A stretch of 64,000 bases of DNA from Trissonchulus latispiculum (Eukaryota; Nematoda; Enoplea; Enoplida; Ironidae), in NCBI GenBank assembly GCA_030248195.1, contig JASAND010010958.1, positions 1 to 64,000 on the forward strand, written 5' to 3'. The position numbers were made by a program, and so were the translations under genes. The number at the start of each line of letters is the position of its first letter. The first letter of the stretch is position 1. The notes beneath the pieces were generated by a model. That model made no database searches. It saw only the letters and a list, made by a program, of their open reading frames with translations, and was not told the DNA's origin. This document shows positions 39,280-52,640 of the stretch, in pieces.

Positions 39280-39901
39280 CAGAAATAATAACGAAACTTG
39301 ATGTAATGGAAAATTTTTATTGTCCTCGCGCTACTGTCGCGGACAAAATTGCAAAAAATTTATTTTTTGGGCATTAGAAGCGAAATTGTGCTAGTGAAAG
39401 GCCCCAAACTTTTTTGATTTTAACCCCTCCGTGAGAAAAACTTTCCATATGCGCCCACTGAAACTGGTTGTGCACAGACGTTTCAAGATTGTACATGTTA
39501 GGATCTTCCCTGCGTTAAAAAAAATAAAAAAAAATTTTTTTTTTTTTTTTACCATGTGGGTATACAATTTTTTTTTTAGTCATTCTTGTTTTTCCTTACT
39601 GGGCTTCCTTTACTTGGATCGTTTTTTTACCTTCCACTCCCCCCCCCACTCAACCTCTTCCCCTCATTACCCCCCCCTTTTTAAAGTTTTTAAAAAATTT
39701 TGCGCGCTTCTAGAAACTGTTTCAAATCTTTCCAAAAGCAACTTTTTGACATTTTAAACAATTATTTCAGCTTCTGATTTCTTTGGTTTTTTTTTTAGCG
39801 CTTTGAAGAAGCCATTCCCCCGGAGAAATTTTCTTTGCACCACTGTTGTGACCAACACAACACAACATAACCGTTGTGTTCTTAGAAGCAGCTTTCCCAA
39901 A

Positions 39902-39964
<63 letters not shown>

Positions 39965-41137
39965 CAGGGAATGCACCGGGGAGAGATTGTGGCAGGGGGT
40001 ACCGAGAGTGGGTTTGGCAGAGACGCGGGGAGTATACGCTGGGAAAAAAATAATAAAAAGGGGGGGGTGGGCCCGCTAGAAACACCCTTCCCCAAAAATC
40101 GTTCCCCCCCCCCCATTAGTTGGTTAGCCCCCACTTTTCCCCGGGTAAATTAGACGAAGAAATTTAAAAATCTTTCAAGAAAATTTTCCGTTTTTTTTTC
40201 TTTAAAAACGAACTTTTTTGGCGATTACTATAAAAATAGCGCTATTTTAAGCAGTTTTTAGAAAAATTTTGAAAAATTTTAAAAAAAAAAAAAAAAAAGA
40301 ATGACTCACCCCCCGAGAGCCCCCCCCCAGAGCCCCCCCAAGAAGAAATTCCCTAGAATAAGCCCAGATACGTATTGCTCGATTTCTATAAGTTTTAACT
40401 TAACACGGAAATCAGGTACAAACGTTTTTTTTTAGCGAACTTCATATGGGTGTATTTTGCGTGTCAGTTTTTTTTTTTTCTTAGTTTTATTCCTTTTTGG
40501 TGTGAAAAAGTCCAAATGATGGAAATTCTGTAAAAACTTCTGAAAATACCGCTTTTTTTTTTTTTTTGCCGGTTCACCCCTATGTGAATCGCTCATTATA
40601 TTGTATATAAATTCCATGAAAATACCCAAATTTTTTATTTTGATTTTCGCTTATAACTTTGAATGGCTATTTTTACATATTCCAAGTCCCAAAACTTTAC
40701 GTATATATACATATATTTCCCCTATCATATATATATATAACTACCAAATATGTTTACTTACAAAAGGTTACATCTTTTGTAGCTGTACCCGAAATTTTTT
40801 GGAAGCAAACAGACACTCCTTTCTTTCCCTGTTTTTGCGCATTTTCCCCTATATCTTTTTTTCATTGTAGATTTCATTTTTTCGCCTCCCTGGCGCGGCT
40901 TTTTTCCTATTATTGTTCTCTTCTAAACTACTCCAAAAGACGACATGGTACACCTTACGCACTAATTCCAGAAAATCGGCTGTTAAAGGCAATAGTTTTT
41001 ACAATCGTATTAATTTTTAGAAGAAGCACAAATAAATTGTATATACTTTATATATATATGTATATATTATATATATTTATATATTATATGTACGTAACTG
41101 TTTAGTCTCGTATAACGAACTGACTTTTTTTTTTGAG

Positions 41138-43197
41138 CTGATCCGTTCACTTTTGAAGGGGTGATTATGTTGATTTTCGATTTTTTTTCCTCTTGATTAG
41201 GGATGTTTCAGAAGCCGAAATTGTGTCCTGATGTGCCAATTTTTTTTTTTCGCCGTTCACAAATTTTTTTTTTTTTTTTATCTGAATTGATGTTTGGAGA
41301 AAATTTTGGTGCACATTTTGATTACCTGAGATTTGCCGTTCTGGCAGTCATTGATCTTTTTTATTTCATTTTTTTTTTTTTGTAAGTTTTGCATTGTACG
41401 CATATTCGATGTGTATAATTTTTTTTGTATTTGATTTTACATTTTTTTTTGGGCATTTTGACAAGTTTGTAGATTATTTCTAGTTTTCTAATTCATAATT
41501 CAACTTTTCCACTTCTCTAATAGAGAACTCAATGAATAGTTGAAAGCGAAAAATTGTTGAAATCTTCTCGTAAAAAATTGGAAATTGAGTGCAAACGGGG
41601 GGGGTTGACTTCACAAATCACTTTTCTAAAGTCCTGTGACGTTGAATTTTTTTTTTTTTTTTTAATTTTACCTTTATTTGATATTTTCCTTATTCCCTTG
41701 AAATTTTCTTAATTCACTGCAATTAATGGAAGAATAAAAAAAAGATTGTCCATTTTTCGTGCATCTTAATTTAATATAATTCGTTATTTAAAGACTTGTC
41801 GTGAAAACCTCGGAACAATACAAGCCACGAATTCTGGTGAAAGCATGTTTGTTTTTTTTTTTTTTTTTTTTTCAGCATTCTTTTTTACCCGTAGTGCACT
41901 TTTTTGTTTGTTTTTATTGACTTAAATTAGTCGTGCTTTTTTTTTTTGTAGATTTTTAGGATAATTTTCCACAACTTTTCAGTATTATCCACAGAACTTG
42001 TCGTGTTGCAAAATCACTGACTTTGATGGTACTGTTAGCCTGTGAACATGTTTTTAGCTTTTCGCCTCGGATTTTTTTGTACATTTGAGTTTTCCAATTT
42101 TCAATTGACGGTATCTGAAAACCAATCAATCAGTTATATACTAGTGTGTTGACTGTTGCAATTAGTGAAATTTCATTCATCACATTTAACTGAGTACTTC
42201 ACTAATAGAGAATTGCAGAGGAAATTTGGACTGTAACTTGTCACTTCAACCATACTTTTGCCTATCCCAATTTTGTGGAACTTTGAGGCAAGACTTCTTT
42301 GACATCTCTTAAAACTTAGGCGTACTTTTTTTTTATTTTTTTTTTAGATTTAAGCGTGGACGAGAGTTTTTTCCATACTTTTTTTTTTATCCCCCCTTGC
42401 AGAAAACTGCTGATTTGAAACACATTTCTTTTCGTTAAAATTTCACGCCTTCAATAAACTACTTATCTGCTTTTTGTTTGTTCTGCGTCTATACCTCATG
42501 ATGTTTTTTTTCCAAATTTTCACTGTAACTGAGAAACATCAGCTTCCAAGAAAAATTCCTCATCAACTCTTTGATAGCAACAGACTTCAATAGAACTAAA
42601 TGGTGAACTACTCATATTTTTCTTCCTGACACAGCACTTTGTTACGCAAGAATTTAATTATGATTTTTATCGATCATGTCTTTATTTTTTTTCAAGAATA
42701 TATTTTTTGTATATATTCTAAAGCTGAGCTGAATTGTGAAGAATATTTTTGAGACCTTGCTTTTTGGTTTTCAGCAATAGACAAAAGCCACACTTGAAGC
42801 ATGAATCGTATTTTTGAAGGCGTTTTCGCGCCCCCCCCCTTACATTGAACAATGAAGGTTTTCCAGACATATCCATCAAGTTTCACTGTGAATTTTTTTA
42901 ACATGTTCCCTTTTAAGTAATCGAACACATTAAATCTTTGAAGCTGAAGTTGTGAGGGGGCACAGATGTACAACATATGTGTTTCTTTTCCTATTTTGAT
43001 CACCAACCTTATTTATGGTGCTATTCTTTTTTTGGAAACATGTAAGGGACAATCTTTCCACATTTTTGCGTTTGCAATAGTTAGCTTGATTTTTCTTTTG
43101 CAGAGATTAAGTCTATGATTAATAGTAAAGCACTCACACTGCCATGAACTATCACTGTTATAGTGAATGTCGTTTAAACTATTTTTAAACTTTCCTT

Positions 43198-43237
<40 letters not shown>

Positions 43238-46200
43238 CCTTGTATATTCATGTGGGTGTGTATGTGCAATCTAACAATATAATGTCACACATAATAATAT
43301 GCTTGAGAAAGGAAGAGACAACGTACAGACAGCATGGTATACCACATGCAAATATACACATATAAACAAATTGGAAAAATTAAAGAGATGTGAACTTATT
43401 AGGGTGTAACAGCCCTTCTTTCACCAGAAAAGGCAATAACTGGTTGATGTGTAGTCATCTCACATAGCATCTAAATGCAGCATTGTTTCCACAATACTTC
43501 CATCTATACATGTTGGTTGCTTAAAATAGGAGTGTATGAGTAGATACATTAACCTTCATGGTCTCTGTACATGCAGAATTGCTTCTGTGGACACACTCCC
43601 TGGCTATTTGGGTTTATTGTGGAAAGAACCACATCACCTGTAGTGAAAGGCAAAGGAAACTATATGAGAACAAAGTCGACATTTAAAAATTCTTGGAATT
43701 TGACGTTTTATTCAGATGAACTTGGATTTTGGGGGACATATGTGATTTCTAGGTGAACCCGAAGTTATGGCATAAATGAAAAAAATAGCTTTTGTTTTTA
43801 TATACAGAATGATTTCAATCTGAAAACAGAATAATTTGCAATGTAAAATTTTATAAACTGAGTTTAGTGGAGCAGAGCATTTGTTTGTTATTTCTGTTTG
43901 GGTGGGCGAGGTTTTGCACAAGTTTTGAGTCTCCAAGATTGCATTTATTGCCCGAGATGCTCCCGACCAACCGAACATTTAGCTTTGTTTATAGTGGCCC
44001 AGGAAAATAAACATAAATTTTGTGCCACTCAAACAGAAAAAACAGTATACAAACAGACCAGATGTATTTTGACTTGTTGATTTACTTTCATGTTGTGAGC
44101 TTAATATATTTTACTATTTAAACTTGGGTTAGTTTCAGTAATTTATGTTCTTCGTTGTCAAAGAAGTTGAATTTAAAAAAATTTAAGTTTAAAAAAAAAG
44201 TTGTCTAACGTTTTCAGATGTAGAAATTTAGGATCAAGTGAACTTGGACATCCCACATTGAATGTAAATTAGAAGCTCTTTAATTCAAAATATTCAGTAT
44301 ATAGCCTTGTTCCCAGTTCTTTGGTGGAAATATTCAGTAGTGATCGTAGTAACAGTAACCTCGAGGAAGCTGTTCCCATAACGCTTCCAGTTCCTGTACT
44401 AGTCAATAGCTAAAGTGTTGTTGTACGTATGTTTTTAATGAAAAAATTAGTGATCGCAGGTAGGCTTATTCGTCCTTATTCCTCTCTTATACTCTCGTTT
44501 TGCAATATGTAAAAAGTGTCAGCATTGGAGTGTGAGAGTTAAAAAGCTGAATATTTTTTGTCGTCAACACTTCTCGATATCAGTTTTCTAGCTCATTAAA
44601 ATATACGTAAATATTGTGTTAGCTTATTTATTGTTTAGTCAGATCATTTGGTTATGTCCATTCGAGATATGTTTCATACCGTCTTTGAGATGAAACAGAA
44701 ACAGATGGAGCTTGCCAAAGAAAAGGTACGACGTGCTGTCTACGTAGTCTAGGGTTATTAAATTTGAAGAGGGACTCTGCTTTGTTCGTGATAGTCATTT
44801 TATGTATTTAGCTAGCTTCTGTACTGTACGTGGTATACGTTTGATGTTTGCTAAGATATGCGAGGCAGTGGATGGCCTAGTAAACTTCGATTTGAGAAAA
44901 ACACCTAACATTGGCAAGATTCAAATTGAAAATTTTCGTAATCTTAGGCAACTTTTAAGACTTCAAACAATGATGTAGAATATTAATACACTGGTTAGCT
45001 TAATGTTGGTTATTTTCGTTTAAAACTAGGTAGATACCTATACTTGAATACATGAATAGCTCGAGCATATTGTTAAGCCTTTTAGTCTGCTTGCTTAGGG
45101 TTCACTATACTTATAGATTGTTTAGACTTTGCTGAGTACACTTCTACTGTGTTTGCTAAGTTGTTAGCGTCAAGTGCATTAGTTCTTTATATTGGCACTT
45201 TCTGTTTTAGAAAACGTCTGAGTGTCAAGAGGATGCTACGGTATGTGTATAACGCGATTTTTAAGTGGATAGCTTTCCATTTTTTCTGCTCCGGGTGAGA
45301 GAAAAGGCATGAAAAAAGAAGGCTCGTTGAGATCGCTTTTGAACATGTCAGCTGAAAAAGTCGGATCATTCCCATTTTAGTCGGGGTGTTCTTTTTGTTA
45401 CTCAACTGTTTAGCTATCCTCGGTAGAGAGGGAAGAGAAAATAATTCTTCGAGGAAAATTGTAAAAACGGTCACTATTTCGGAGTATGATTAACTATGTA
45501 GAAGGTTCGTCTAGGAAATAAAGTACATAGCTGTTTGACATCTCTCCATTTTTTGGTTATTGATTTATTGGTTGTTTAAGAGTAACAGCGGTGAAACCAA
45601 GGGTGGTGAAGTACCTGTGTCAGATTTGTTGGATTTTGCCAAAGAACTGGAGGACATCAAGACGGTATTTTATATTATGCACCGAGACCGCCATTATCGG
45701 AGGCGGGACCTGAGAAGGTGGAGGGTCCAAATTGACAATTTTCCCTACTTTTCATAAAAATAAAAAGAGTTCATAATTGTTTCAGGTATACAAACGTTAG
45801 TATTGTTGCTTTAATTCCAGTCGAGATTTCCATATTTTATGTAAAAATTTACAAATTTTGGCCGCGGTCGGAACCAGGTTGGTCCGGTACCTCTAGATAA
45901 ATTTGGCAGGTTTATAATACCAAATTGGTGAGTAATACCATCCCTTCCTAATGGAAATGGCCTGCGGTGCTCGGCTGATAAGGCCGAAATCGGGGGGGGG
46001 GTTCCACTTCATGTGTTTATGATGCGTTGACTAAAAACGCATCTGATGCGACTAATCGCCTACCTTATGTCAAATTTACGTGTATAAGCGGACCCCCCGA
46101 AATCTGGGGGGGTTCCCACTTAGTGTTAAGCGTGTGTTTATATGCAGTCGAACTGAAAAGCCTCAGCTACCGCAATCACAGTCAGTGCTATACACGTAAA

Positions 46201-48788
46201 TTTGACATAAGGCGATGAGCCAATTTGATGCGTTTAGTTCAAACGCATATAATAAAAATACATGCTGAACAATGGTAAGTGGTACCCCCTCCGGTTCGGC
46301 ACTTCTTAATGTGCCTAGCATCTCGCAGGCCATTTCCATTAGGAAGGGCCAAGCTATACTTCTTGGTATTATAAACTCTTGGTTTGGTATAATACATTAC
46401 GTACTTCAGTCTTGCATAGTTCGGTAATTCCAGACTTGTGAAATTAAATAATGATAAAAAATCAACATTCTTCCAATTTTGGTTACCAAGTTTTACCCTT
46501 AGCGGCTTTGGCAAGTTGGCCTTTTTCTGTTTAGGGAATGGATAATGTAGATTCTACCTGGAAACAGTTTGAAGAGGATCGTGCTCAAAATGGTGATCCT
46601 TCCAACAGTTGGCTTGATTCGCCTCCCATACAAACCAGCAAGGTTTGTAGTCATTCTTAGTTGACAGGAGTTTCTAATTAGATTTATTAGTAAATTCCAA
46701 TCAGATTGCAGATATCTCCTAGATACATTGTTTTCAAACTGCTCTAAAAACTGTCTAGCTCCACGACACTAGCCAGGATTTCTAAACTATCCTCGGAACT
46801 ACTAAACCAGGCAGAAGTTGAGTCGTTAAATCTAGACAATTTGGTAAAGGATGGTAAAAGACTTGGCTTGATAAAAGACAAGTTCCAGGAAAATCAAAAC
46901 AATCTTTTCCAGCAACAACATCGTAAACGGAGAGTGGATGTGCTTACGCCTCAACTGAGTACATTCGAAAGAGTAAGCAGCGAGCATAGATAAACGAGCT
47001 AGCATAAACTCCAGGGAGCGTCTAACACCTCCTGTCTCTACGAATTTGTTTAATACGATTGTTTTCGTTCTCCTGTTTCAGAGCGACCCCTTCCTTGATC
47101 TGTCGGGCTCGCACGATCTGTTTCGTTCCGGTTCAGCGGCACTCGGGAGTGCAGGTGTGGGCGGAGTCCCCGGGAGTGGTGGGGGTCCGTTTGTCTTTGG
47201 TAGTAGCTTTAGCGGTCAACAGATGGGTGGCTCCTCTGTGGCTCATCCTCCTTCCGACTCTGGTCTCTCCACCATGAGCCAATCATTCAGCCATCTGTCA
47301 GATTTCACGGCTTCCGGCGAGCACTCTTGGGACGGGACTCAGTCAGTGACCGCTGCTCAGCCATCTGGTCCGCCTGGCGGCGCTCCGGCCACCTTTCAGA
47401 TCCAGCCGCCGCCACCTCAGCCCAACAGCCGGTCTGCTGTGGTCTCCGGACAGCCTCCTGTGGCGACCGGGCAGTCTGCTCCTTTGGATATCTTTGGCGG
47501 CAGTGGTGCTGGTGGTGAGGTTGGTGCCGTTTCCACCACTGATCCCTTTGGTATGGGCAATGACTTTGGCGGAGGCTCTGGTCTTTTGTTGGATCCACAG
47601 CAGCAACAACATCAACAGCCTCTGAGCAAGTCAGTTGATGATCCCTTTGATGTGAGCGGAGTGGGAGCCTTGATGGGTGGGCCGCCTCGAAAGCCTCTGC
47701 CCAGCACCGTGGACGAAGCCTTCAATTGTCTGGTCAAGGATATTGATAAGCTCAGTGCCACACCTCCACAGACCGTCAAAATTGATCCCTTCTACGATGT
47801 GAAAAATCCGCCCAAAAAACGGCTGGCCCAGTACGAGCAGACGCCCAACGCCAGCCGGGCTGAGGCTGCCCTGGCCGAACTGATGGCCAGTTCCAACGCT
47901 CCGCCACTGACAACAGCTGGCAGCGGTGCCGGTGGCCAGCTGGTGGACTTTCATCAGTCTTCCCCCAGTCCCCTGATGTTTCAGACGGATTCTGTCTATC
48001 CTCCGGCTCCTGGCGGTGGAGGTGGGACAAACGGATTCTCCCATCAGCCCCAGGTTCAGCCCTCACCAGCCAATCCCTTTGCTCAGTCGGGTGGATTTGG
48101 TGGGATGGATGGTGCTGCTGGGATGCTTCAACCGCAGCCGGGGCCACCTTCCTCGTCGTTAGCCAGCTTGGTATCGCCTGTGATGCCGCATCCAATGGTT
48201 CAGACGACGACGACTGGATTTACCTATGGGAATCAGAATCCTGTGGGTGATGTTGGCTTCTTTCAACCTCCACAACAGCCACAGAATGGTCAGCATGGCA
48301 TGCCATACGGGACCCCACCCTCTCTGCCTCCGTTTATGGCCGCCCCTGCTACAACCAGTAATACCAATGGTATCGACTGGGGAACCAATGCTGGTCTATT
48401 TGGTGGACCTGGATCTCCGGCCGTCACCAGCACTCCGCCACCCCCCATATCTGCCAGCGGCATGGGATTCCCGGGTGGATTCGGATCAGCCGGAGCTGTT
48501 CAGCCACCGCCTATCCCACCTAGACAAGGTGGTGGAGGGATCAGTCCGATGGGAAATGGCGGTCCATCTCCTTTCAGCAGCAACGGTCATGGATCGGTGG
48601 TGGGAACAGCAGGCGGTACGGAGAGACCTCGGCCAAAAGGCACTGCCCTCCCCACTCCGGGCAAAGGGATGTTCCCGGTTCTGCCCGCCGCGGGAGGCAA
48701 TACGAACAGTCCAGCTCCGGTTGATCTGGGCAGTAGGGCAGTGAAGGCTACCGGTGATGATCCTTTCAATGATGCATTTTTTAGCTAA
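41138..48788 (+). CDS. Dab: Disabled (Dab) clathrin adaptor, right copy with disrupted PTB exons
   Basis: Same gene as the left copy, mirrored. Intact exons: 44639-44725 (end of the PTB domain), 45211-45240, 45581-45664, 46535-46642 and 47082-48788, each the same length as in the left copy with AG/GT borders. Disrupted: the DPFRF exon at about 41138-41262 and the GQHKPRILV exon at about 41793-41885 (both riddled with T runs), and the FIARD exon at about 43908-44044, which has lost its AG acceptor, gained two bases and contains several in-frame stops. The junction is abrupt: degraded before about 44.3 kb, perfect after it. If the sequence is right this copy lacks a PTB domain and is a pseudogene; if the zone is a consensus artefact the gene may be whole. 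Downstream neighbour is convergent CDC48. Confidence 0.75.
43199..43240. repeat. (CA)n(TA)n microsatellite
   Basis: CA repeat followed by TA repeat; the left-arm counterpart near 24547 has only a few CA units, so the tract length differs strongly between arms. Confidence 0.85.
45905..46390. mobile_element. foldback, right-arm copy of 21463-21983
   Basis: CCTTCCTAATGGAAATGGCC near 45944 and its complement near 46330, with CACGTAAATTTGACATAAGG in both orientations. Shorter C and G runs than the left copy. Confidence 0.65.
47082..48788 (+). CDS. Dab: Dab last exon: endocytic tail (right copy)
   Basis: Acceptor GTTTCAG, then 568 codons and TAA, the same length as the left copy. All five DPF motifs, the NPF motif and the proline patch are kept. 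The seven differences are V/G, A/V, K/Q, V/A, S/P, T/A and T/S (left/right), scattered in the low-complexity tail. Equal length and an open frame in such a repetitive exon argue that both copies were under constraint until recently, or are alleles. Confidence 0.88.
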   Translation, partial: SDPFLDLSGSHDLFRSGSAALGSAGVGGVPGSGGGPFVFGSSFSGQQMGGSSVAHPPSDSGLSTMSQSFSHLSDFTASGEHSWDGTQSVTAAQPSGPPGGAPATFQIQPPPPQPNSRSAVVSGQPPVATGQSAPLDIFGGSGAGGEVGAVSTTDPFGMGNDFGGGSGLLLDPQQQQHQQPLSKSVDDPFDVSGVGALMGGPPRKPLPSTVDEAFNCLVKDIDKLSATPPQTVKIDPFYDVKNPPKKRLAQYEQTPNASRAEAALAELMASSNAPPLTTAGSGAGGQLVDFHQSSPSPLMFQTDSVYPPAPGGGGGTNGFSHQPQVQPSPANPFAQSGGFGGMDGAAGMLQPQPGPPSSSLASLVSPVMPHPMVQTTTTGFTYGNQNPVGDVGFFQPPQQPQNGQHGMPYGTPPSLPPFMAAPATTSNTNGIDWGTNAGLFGGPGSPAVTSTPPPPISASGMGFPGGFGSAGAVQPPPIPPRQGGGGISPMGNGGPSPFSSNGHGSVVGTAGGTERPRPKGTALPTPGKGMFPVLPAAGGNTNSPAPVDLGSRAVKATGDDPFNDAFFS

Positions 48789-49634
48789 TTCTGGCGTCAC
48801 TTTTGACGCACTTGATGACACTGATATTGTAACTCAAACTTTACCATCAGTCCGCCATGAATAAGAAAGTAGGCAGATCCAGAGAGAATAATCGGGAAGT
48901 GATTTTTTGCTGCAGAAGATTTATACCTTTAACATATACTTACGTAACAATGGACTTATGTAACTTTACTTACTACTACAAATACTTATTTTGTGCATAC
49001 ATTTCCCTTGAATTTCCTGTCTTCGAACTCATCCAGATTTAGCTATATAGCTTACATCTTTTGCGACTTTTCATATTGTTTACAAAATATTTGAAAATAT
49101 ATAAAGTTGACAAAGTTCCAATCTATTTTGCATTGCATGTACTATTTTTTACTTAATTGATCCTTTTGTTTTCGATGTACATTATCTGTATGCAGATTAT
49201 ACTTAATGCAATCTTGTAACGCACACGTTCCAATATAATGTGCATTTTGCTTGTAGATGCAATTTATCATTTACGTGTTTTTGACGCCTTTGTCAGACTT
49301 TCTTCCAGATTTATAAATATGTATTATTGTAAAGTGTATTCATATTATTATATTTATTGCAATTATTCTCTACATACAATTTTATGTCCTTCGCTTCCTT
49401 TCCCTTGTTTTTTGTGTATTACATTACGTATGTGGCCATAATATGCATTGAGACCTGATTTTTCTGTTATATACGTTTATAATCCTTAGGTACGTACATA
49501 CTAATCTTTAAAATTTGTATTTATGTATATACATTTTCTTCATCTTCTGATCTGGTATTGTTATTACATGGCTGACTCATGCGAAAATAGAACGTTTTAA
49601 TGGCTGTTATTTTCCATCTTTTTTGGTTTCGAGC

Positions 49635-49640
49635 AATAAA
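49635..49640 (+). promoter_or_regulatory. candidate Dab polyadenylation signal (right copy)
   Basis: AATAAA about 850 bases after the Dab stop; mirror of 17695-17700. Confidence 0.35.
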
Positions 49641-51464
49641 TTTAAATTACATGATTTTAGTAAACGACATAATGTATTGCCCTAAAGTATAAAATAAGAA
49701 TTGGGTTTTTAATAGAAAACAAAAGCACTTCTGTATGTGCACCACCATACAAGTATATGTTGTACATGATATATATTACTTATGTATTTGTTGTATAGTT
49801 ATATCTTTTCTGTTTTGAATTGTGATTCTAGAGATCTGGAGAATTGTGCATAGTTCTTCCTATTATATATTTGTACGCTTTTTTGTTGTCTGTTCAACAG
49901 ATGTTGGTGGTGTATATCTGTGTATAATTGGATTTATGATACAGAACAACGCTTTTTTCAATTTCTTTTTTAGACGATGACGATAATGAAAACATCCTAC
50001 ATATATAATTACAGATGGTTGCCTGTGTACTTTTTTATCAGACCTGAAATTTGTCATTGACACTTTGTTTGTACATATTCTTTGACAGAGAATTGAATTA
50101 CAGTGGAGTTTCGTTGTTATAGAACGAAAAATTGAATGCTGTGCCAAAAAACTCCGCTTTTTTCATACCTACAATGGCTCTGTTTTTATACGTTTTATTT
50201 ATTTGACTTTTTCCTACTGGTGTTTTATTATGCGTTCAAATGGTACGTATTTATACTGTATCATAATTGCTGTGTCAGATTTGGGCGCTACTTATCGTTT
50301 GTAGATATTGTTTGGGTATGTTTACAGCTGTAGTCGATAGAATGGATATTTTTCAGATGAAATTTTGTACATATACAGATCTTTAGGAAACTGGAAATAT
50401 GGTTTTGCTCACTTTAATTTTTATTTGATTGACGTCATTGTGGTCAGTATGTAGGTATGTATATGATTTGCTGGTAATACTATTTCTTGTGAGTACTGAT
50501 TGTGTAATTTGTAGCACTTAAGATCGTGTATATAAACTATGTTGGCTCATTTATTATATTATTGTTACATAATGCTACAATATCCGTGATCTTTTCTTGT
50601 TTGATTTGCTGTGAAATACAGTAGAACAGTAATTGGTCCTGGCAGATTATATTGACAGTTTAGAAATATTGGTAACTCATCCTGCAGTATACCATTTTAT
50701 GAACATAAAAGTGGGTATATATGTCGTAGTGAGAATAGCTCTTCTGTGAAATTGGCAATTTCACTGGTAGCTGCCTGTGAAACGAGCAATTGGCATTTTC
50801 ACGCGTATATACTTTGACTTTTTTAGATTTGAGACAATTTGAATCTGTGTTTTAAACGAATTTGTTTTTGCTTCAGGATCGAGTCTTTATTGTAAGCTCA
50901 GACTTTGTGTGCTGCAACTTATTGTGTGAGTTTATCTTTGTGGTACTAAGTATCAGACTGTCTTTCAGAAGATATATATGTACGTATTTTGCATCATTTT
51001 GAGATTGGATTGGATTCTATCTTGAGAGCGCTTGTCTGTTGCTTTTTTGCCTTTTATCGGTATTATAACATTTTATCAGTCTTGTCTGACCGCGTGTTGT
51101 CAAAGCTAGTTTTTGTTATTGTACTTTAATTTTTGTAGTAAATTTTTCTTATTTTTGGTATCATGTGCAGTTGGTTACCGCCGAATCAAGCAAACCAAGA
51201 TTATATCAAGCAGTGCCCTGCCCTAGGTGATTTTTAAACATTGTGTAAAATAATCTTTTAACAAATGTTTTAATCATGTGTTTTGTAAATATTTGCTGAC
51301 AGTATGCAAGTCAGATTCGTATATGGGGATGATTCAATTCAAGTACGGCTCAAGTTATTAATACAACCTTGAAACCTAAATTTTTTACCAGTACTCTTTA
51401 AATAAGAAATTTGAAAACATGGAACTAAACGAAATAAAATAGAATGTAATCAGACGAAAAGCTT

Positions 51465-51552
51465 GGAGAGCCGAGCCGGGTATGACCGCGAGCCGAGCGG
51501 ACCTGATTTTCTCGCTAGCCGAGCCGAGCCGTAGAAGTCCGGCTCGTCATCA
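51465..51552. repeat. GAGCCGAGCCG array (right arm)
   Basis: Mirror copy of 15843-15950. Confidence 0.65.
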
Positions 51553-52366
51553 TCTCTATTTCGGCCCTCTGCGAATTGCCCACAAAGAGTACCTTGCGTA
51601 GAAAGCTATGGAAGGGGCAAAAATCGCCCACAAAAAAGCTTCCAGACTCAGATTTCAGAAAATTTTTCGTCTTCGCCAGAGCTTTACTAAATAATCGTTA
51701 TTTTTGCTAAAATCGTCCAAGGAACGTTGTTTTTATTTTAAATCGCTGCTTTTAACTTAGATTTGTAAAAAAAATTATGAAATAGCGTTAACTTATTGTA
51801 AAATAAGCGTAACTTTGCGTAAAATTGTATGCGTGCTTCTAACATCACGTATGTCTGGAGTTGGTCGCCAGGGGACGAAACGACTATACAAATGGGTGGT
51901 TAATTTAATCACTAAAACAACCTGATTGTAAGCCCCTGATGAGTCCCACAATCAGATCAGTCGGGCATAACAAGGCTATCCGTATATGAAAATAATGCAC
52001 TTTTATATGTAATCTGGCACAAATCACAATGCTCTTGCACTTCTTACTTCTATGCCACAACAGTCTACAATTTTACTGGCTAATTTTAATCTTTGTTTTG
52101 TTTTGTGGTTCTTTAATTAGCTAACAAAATAGCGTTCAGGCAAAATTGCTTCCACAAGAGGTATATACATGCCCAAAGTGTCTGCCACAAGGGTTAGTGA
52201 AGTTTGCCTTCGCCTTGCACAAATCGATGAGAAAACTAATGATCTGTAAAAATTTAACTTCATTTTGACCCTAAATTTTGGCGATCTGCAGCGGGGCATG
52301 ACCTTGACTACCAAGCCTGGGACTAGGCAAGGTCCCAGTACATAAATCATTAAATGTATGAGTTAG

Positions 52367-52640
52367 TAGTGTTGGGCGTTGGCCGGATTTTTCGTCGGCC
52401 AAGCCAATTATAATTATAATAGCCAATAAAGAAATCATCAAATCTTAAGCAAAGCTATAACCTCTTTAATCTGACTGGCACCTCCTTCGGCTGCCTTATC
52501 TTAAGCGATCTCATCAGATTTGACACTGTCTCAACAATCTCACACTTTGTCTACTGATCTCTGATACCAAAAGCTTCTGATTACTGTTGGGCGTTGGCCG
52601 ATAAGGCCAATGGCCGGCCAAGCCATTGGCCGTTGGCCCA
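52367..52640. mobile_element. hAT-like GGCC-array ends (right arm)
   Basis: TAGTGTTGGGCGTTGGCCGG at 52367 and a second start TTGGGCGTTGGCC at 52584 followed by GGCCAATGGCCGGCCAAGCC. A further end lies at about 60340-60452. The 52650-55870 block absent from the left arm is inserted beside these ends. Confidence 0.55.

Larger units (their letters stand above)
36640..44300. other. sequence-degraded zone with + strand T runs
   Basis: T runs of 10 to more than 30 bases, and T in place of other bases, occur throughout on the + strand; the matching left-arm DNA (about 23.0-30.9 kb) has no such runs. Example: a PTB exon segment reading CGGTCCAAACTGATCGGG in the left copy reads GATTTTTTTTCCTCTTGATT here. 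Coding and non-coding DNA suffer equally, and the change is confined to one strand sense, which points to poor consensus quality rather than natural decay. Confidence 0.75.
48789..52366. other. Dab 3' flank and intergenic region (right arm)
   Basis: AT-rich and closely similar to 15003-18555 in the left arm. It probably holds the Dab 3' UTR, with AATAAA at 49635-49640. No coding region is convincing; a 100-bp open stretch at about 52120-52247 is discussed in the findings. Confidence 0.55.

Noticed and set aside
38668..39288. 206-residue + strand ORF
   Set aside because: Lies in nested hAT-like repeats and the T-run zone; the composition is Phe/Lys runs and array translation.
39767..40134. 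ORFs rich in alternating Tyr and Ile
   Set aside because: Translation of a TA microsatellite.
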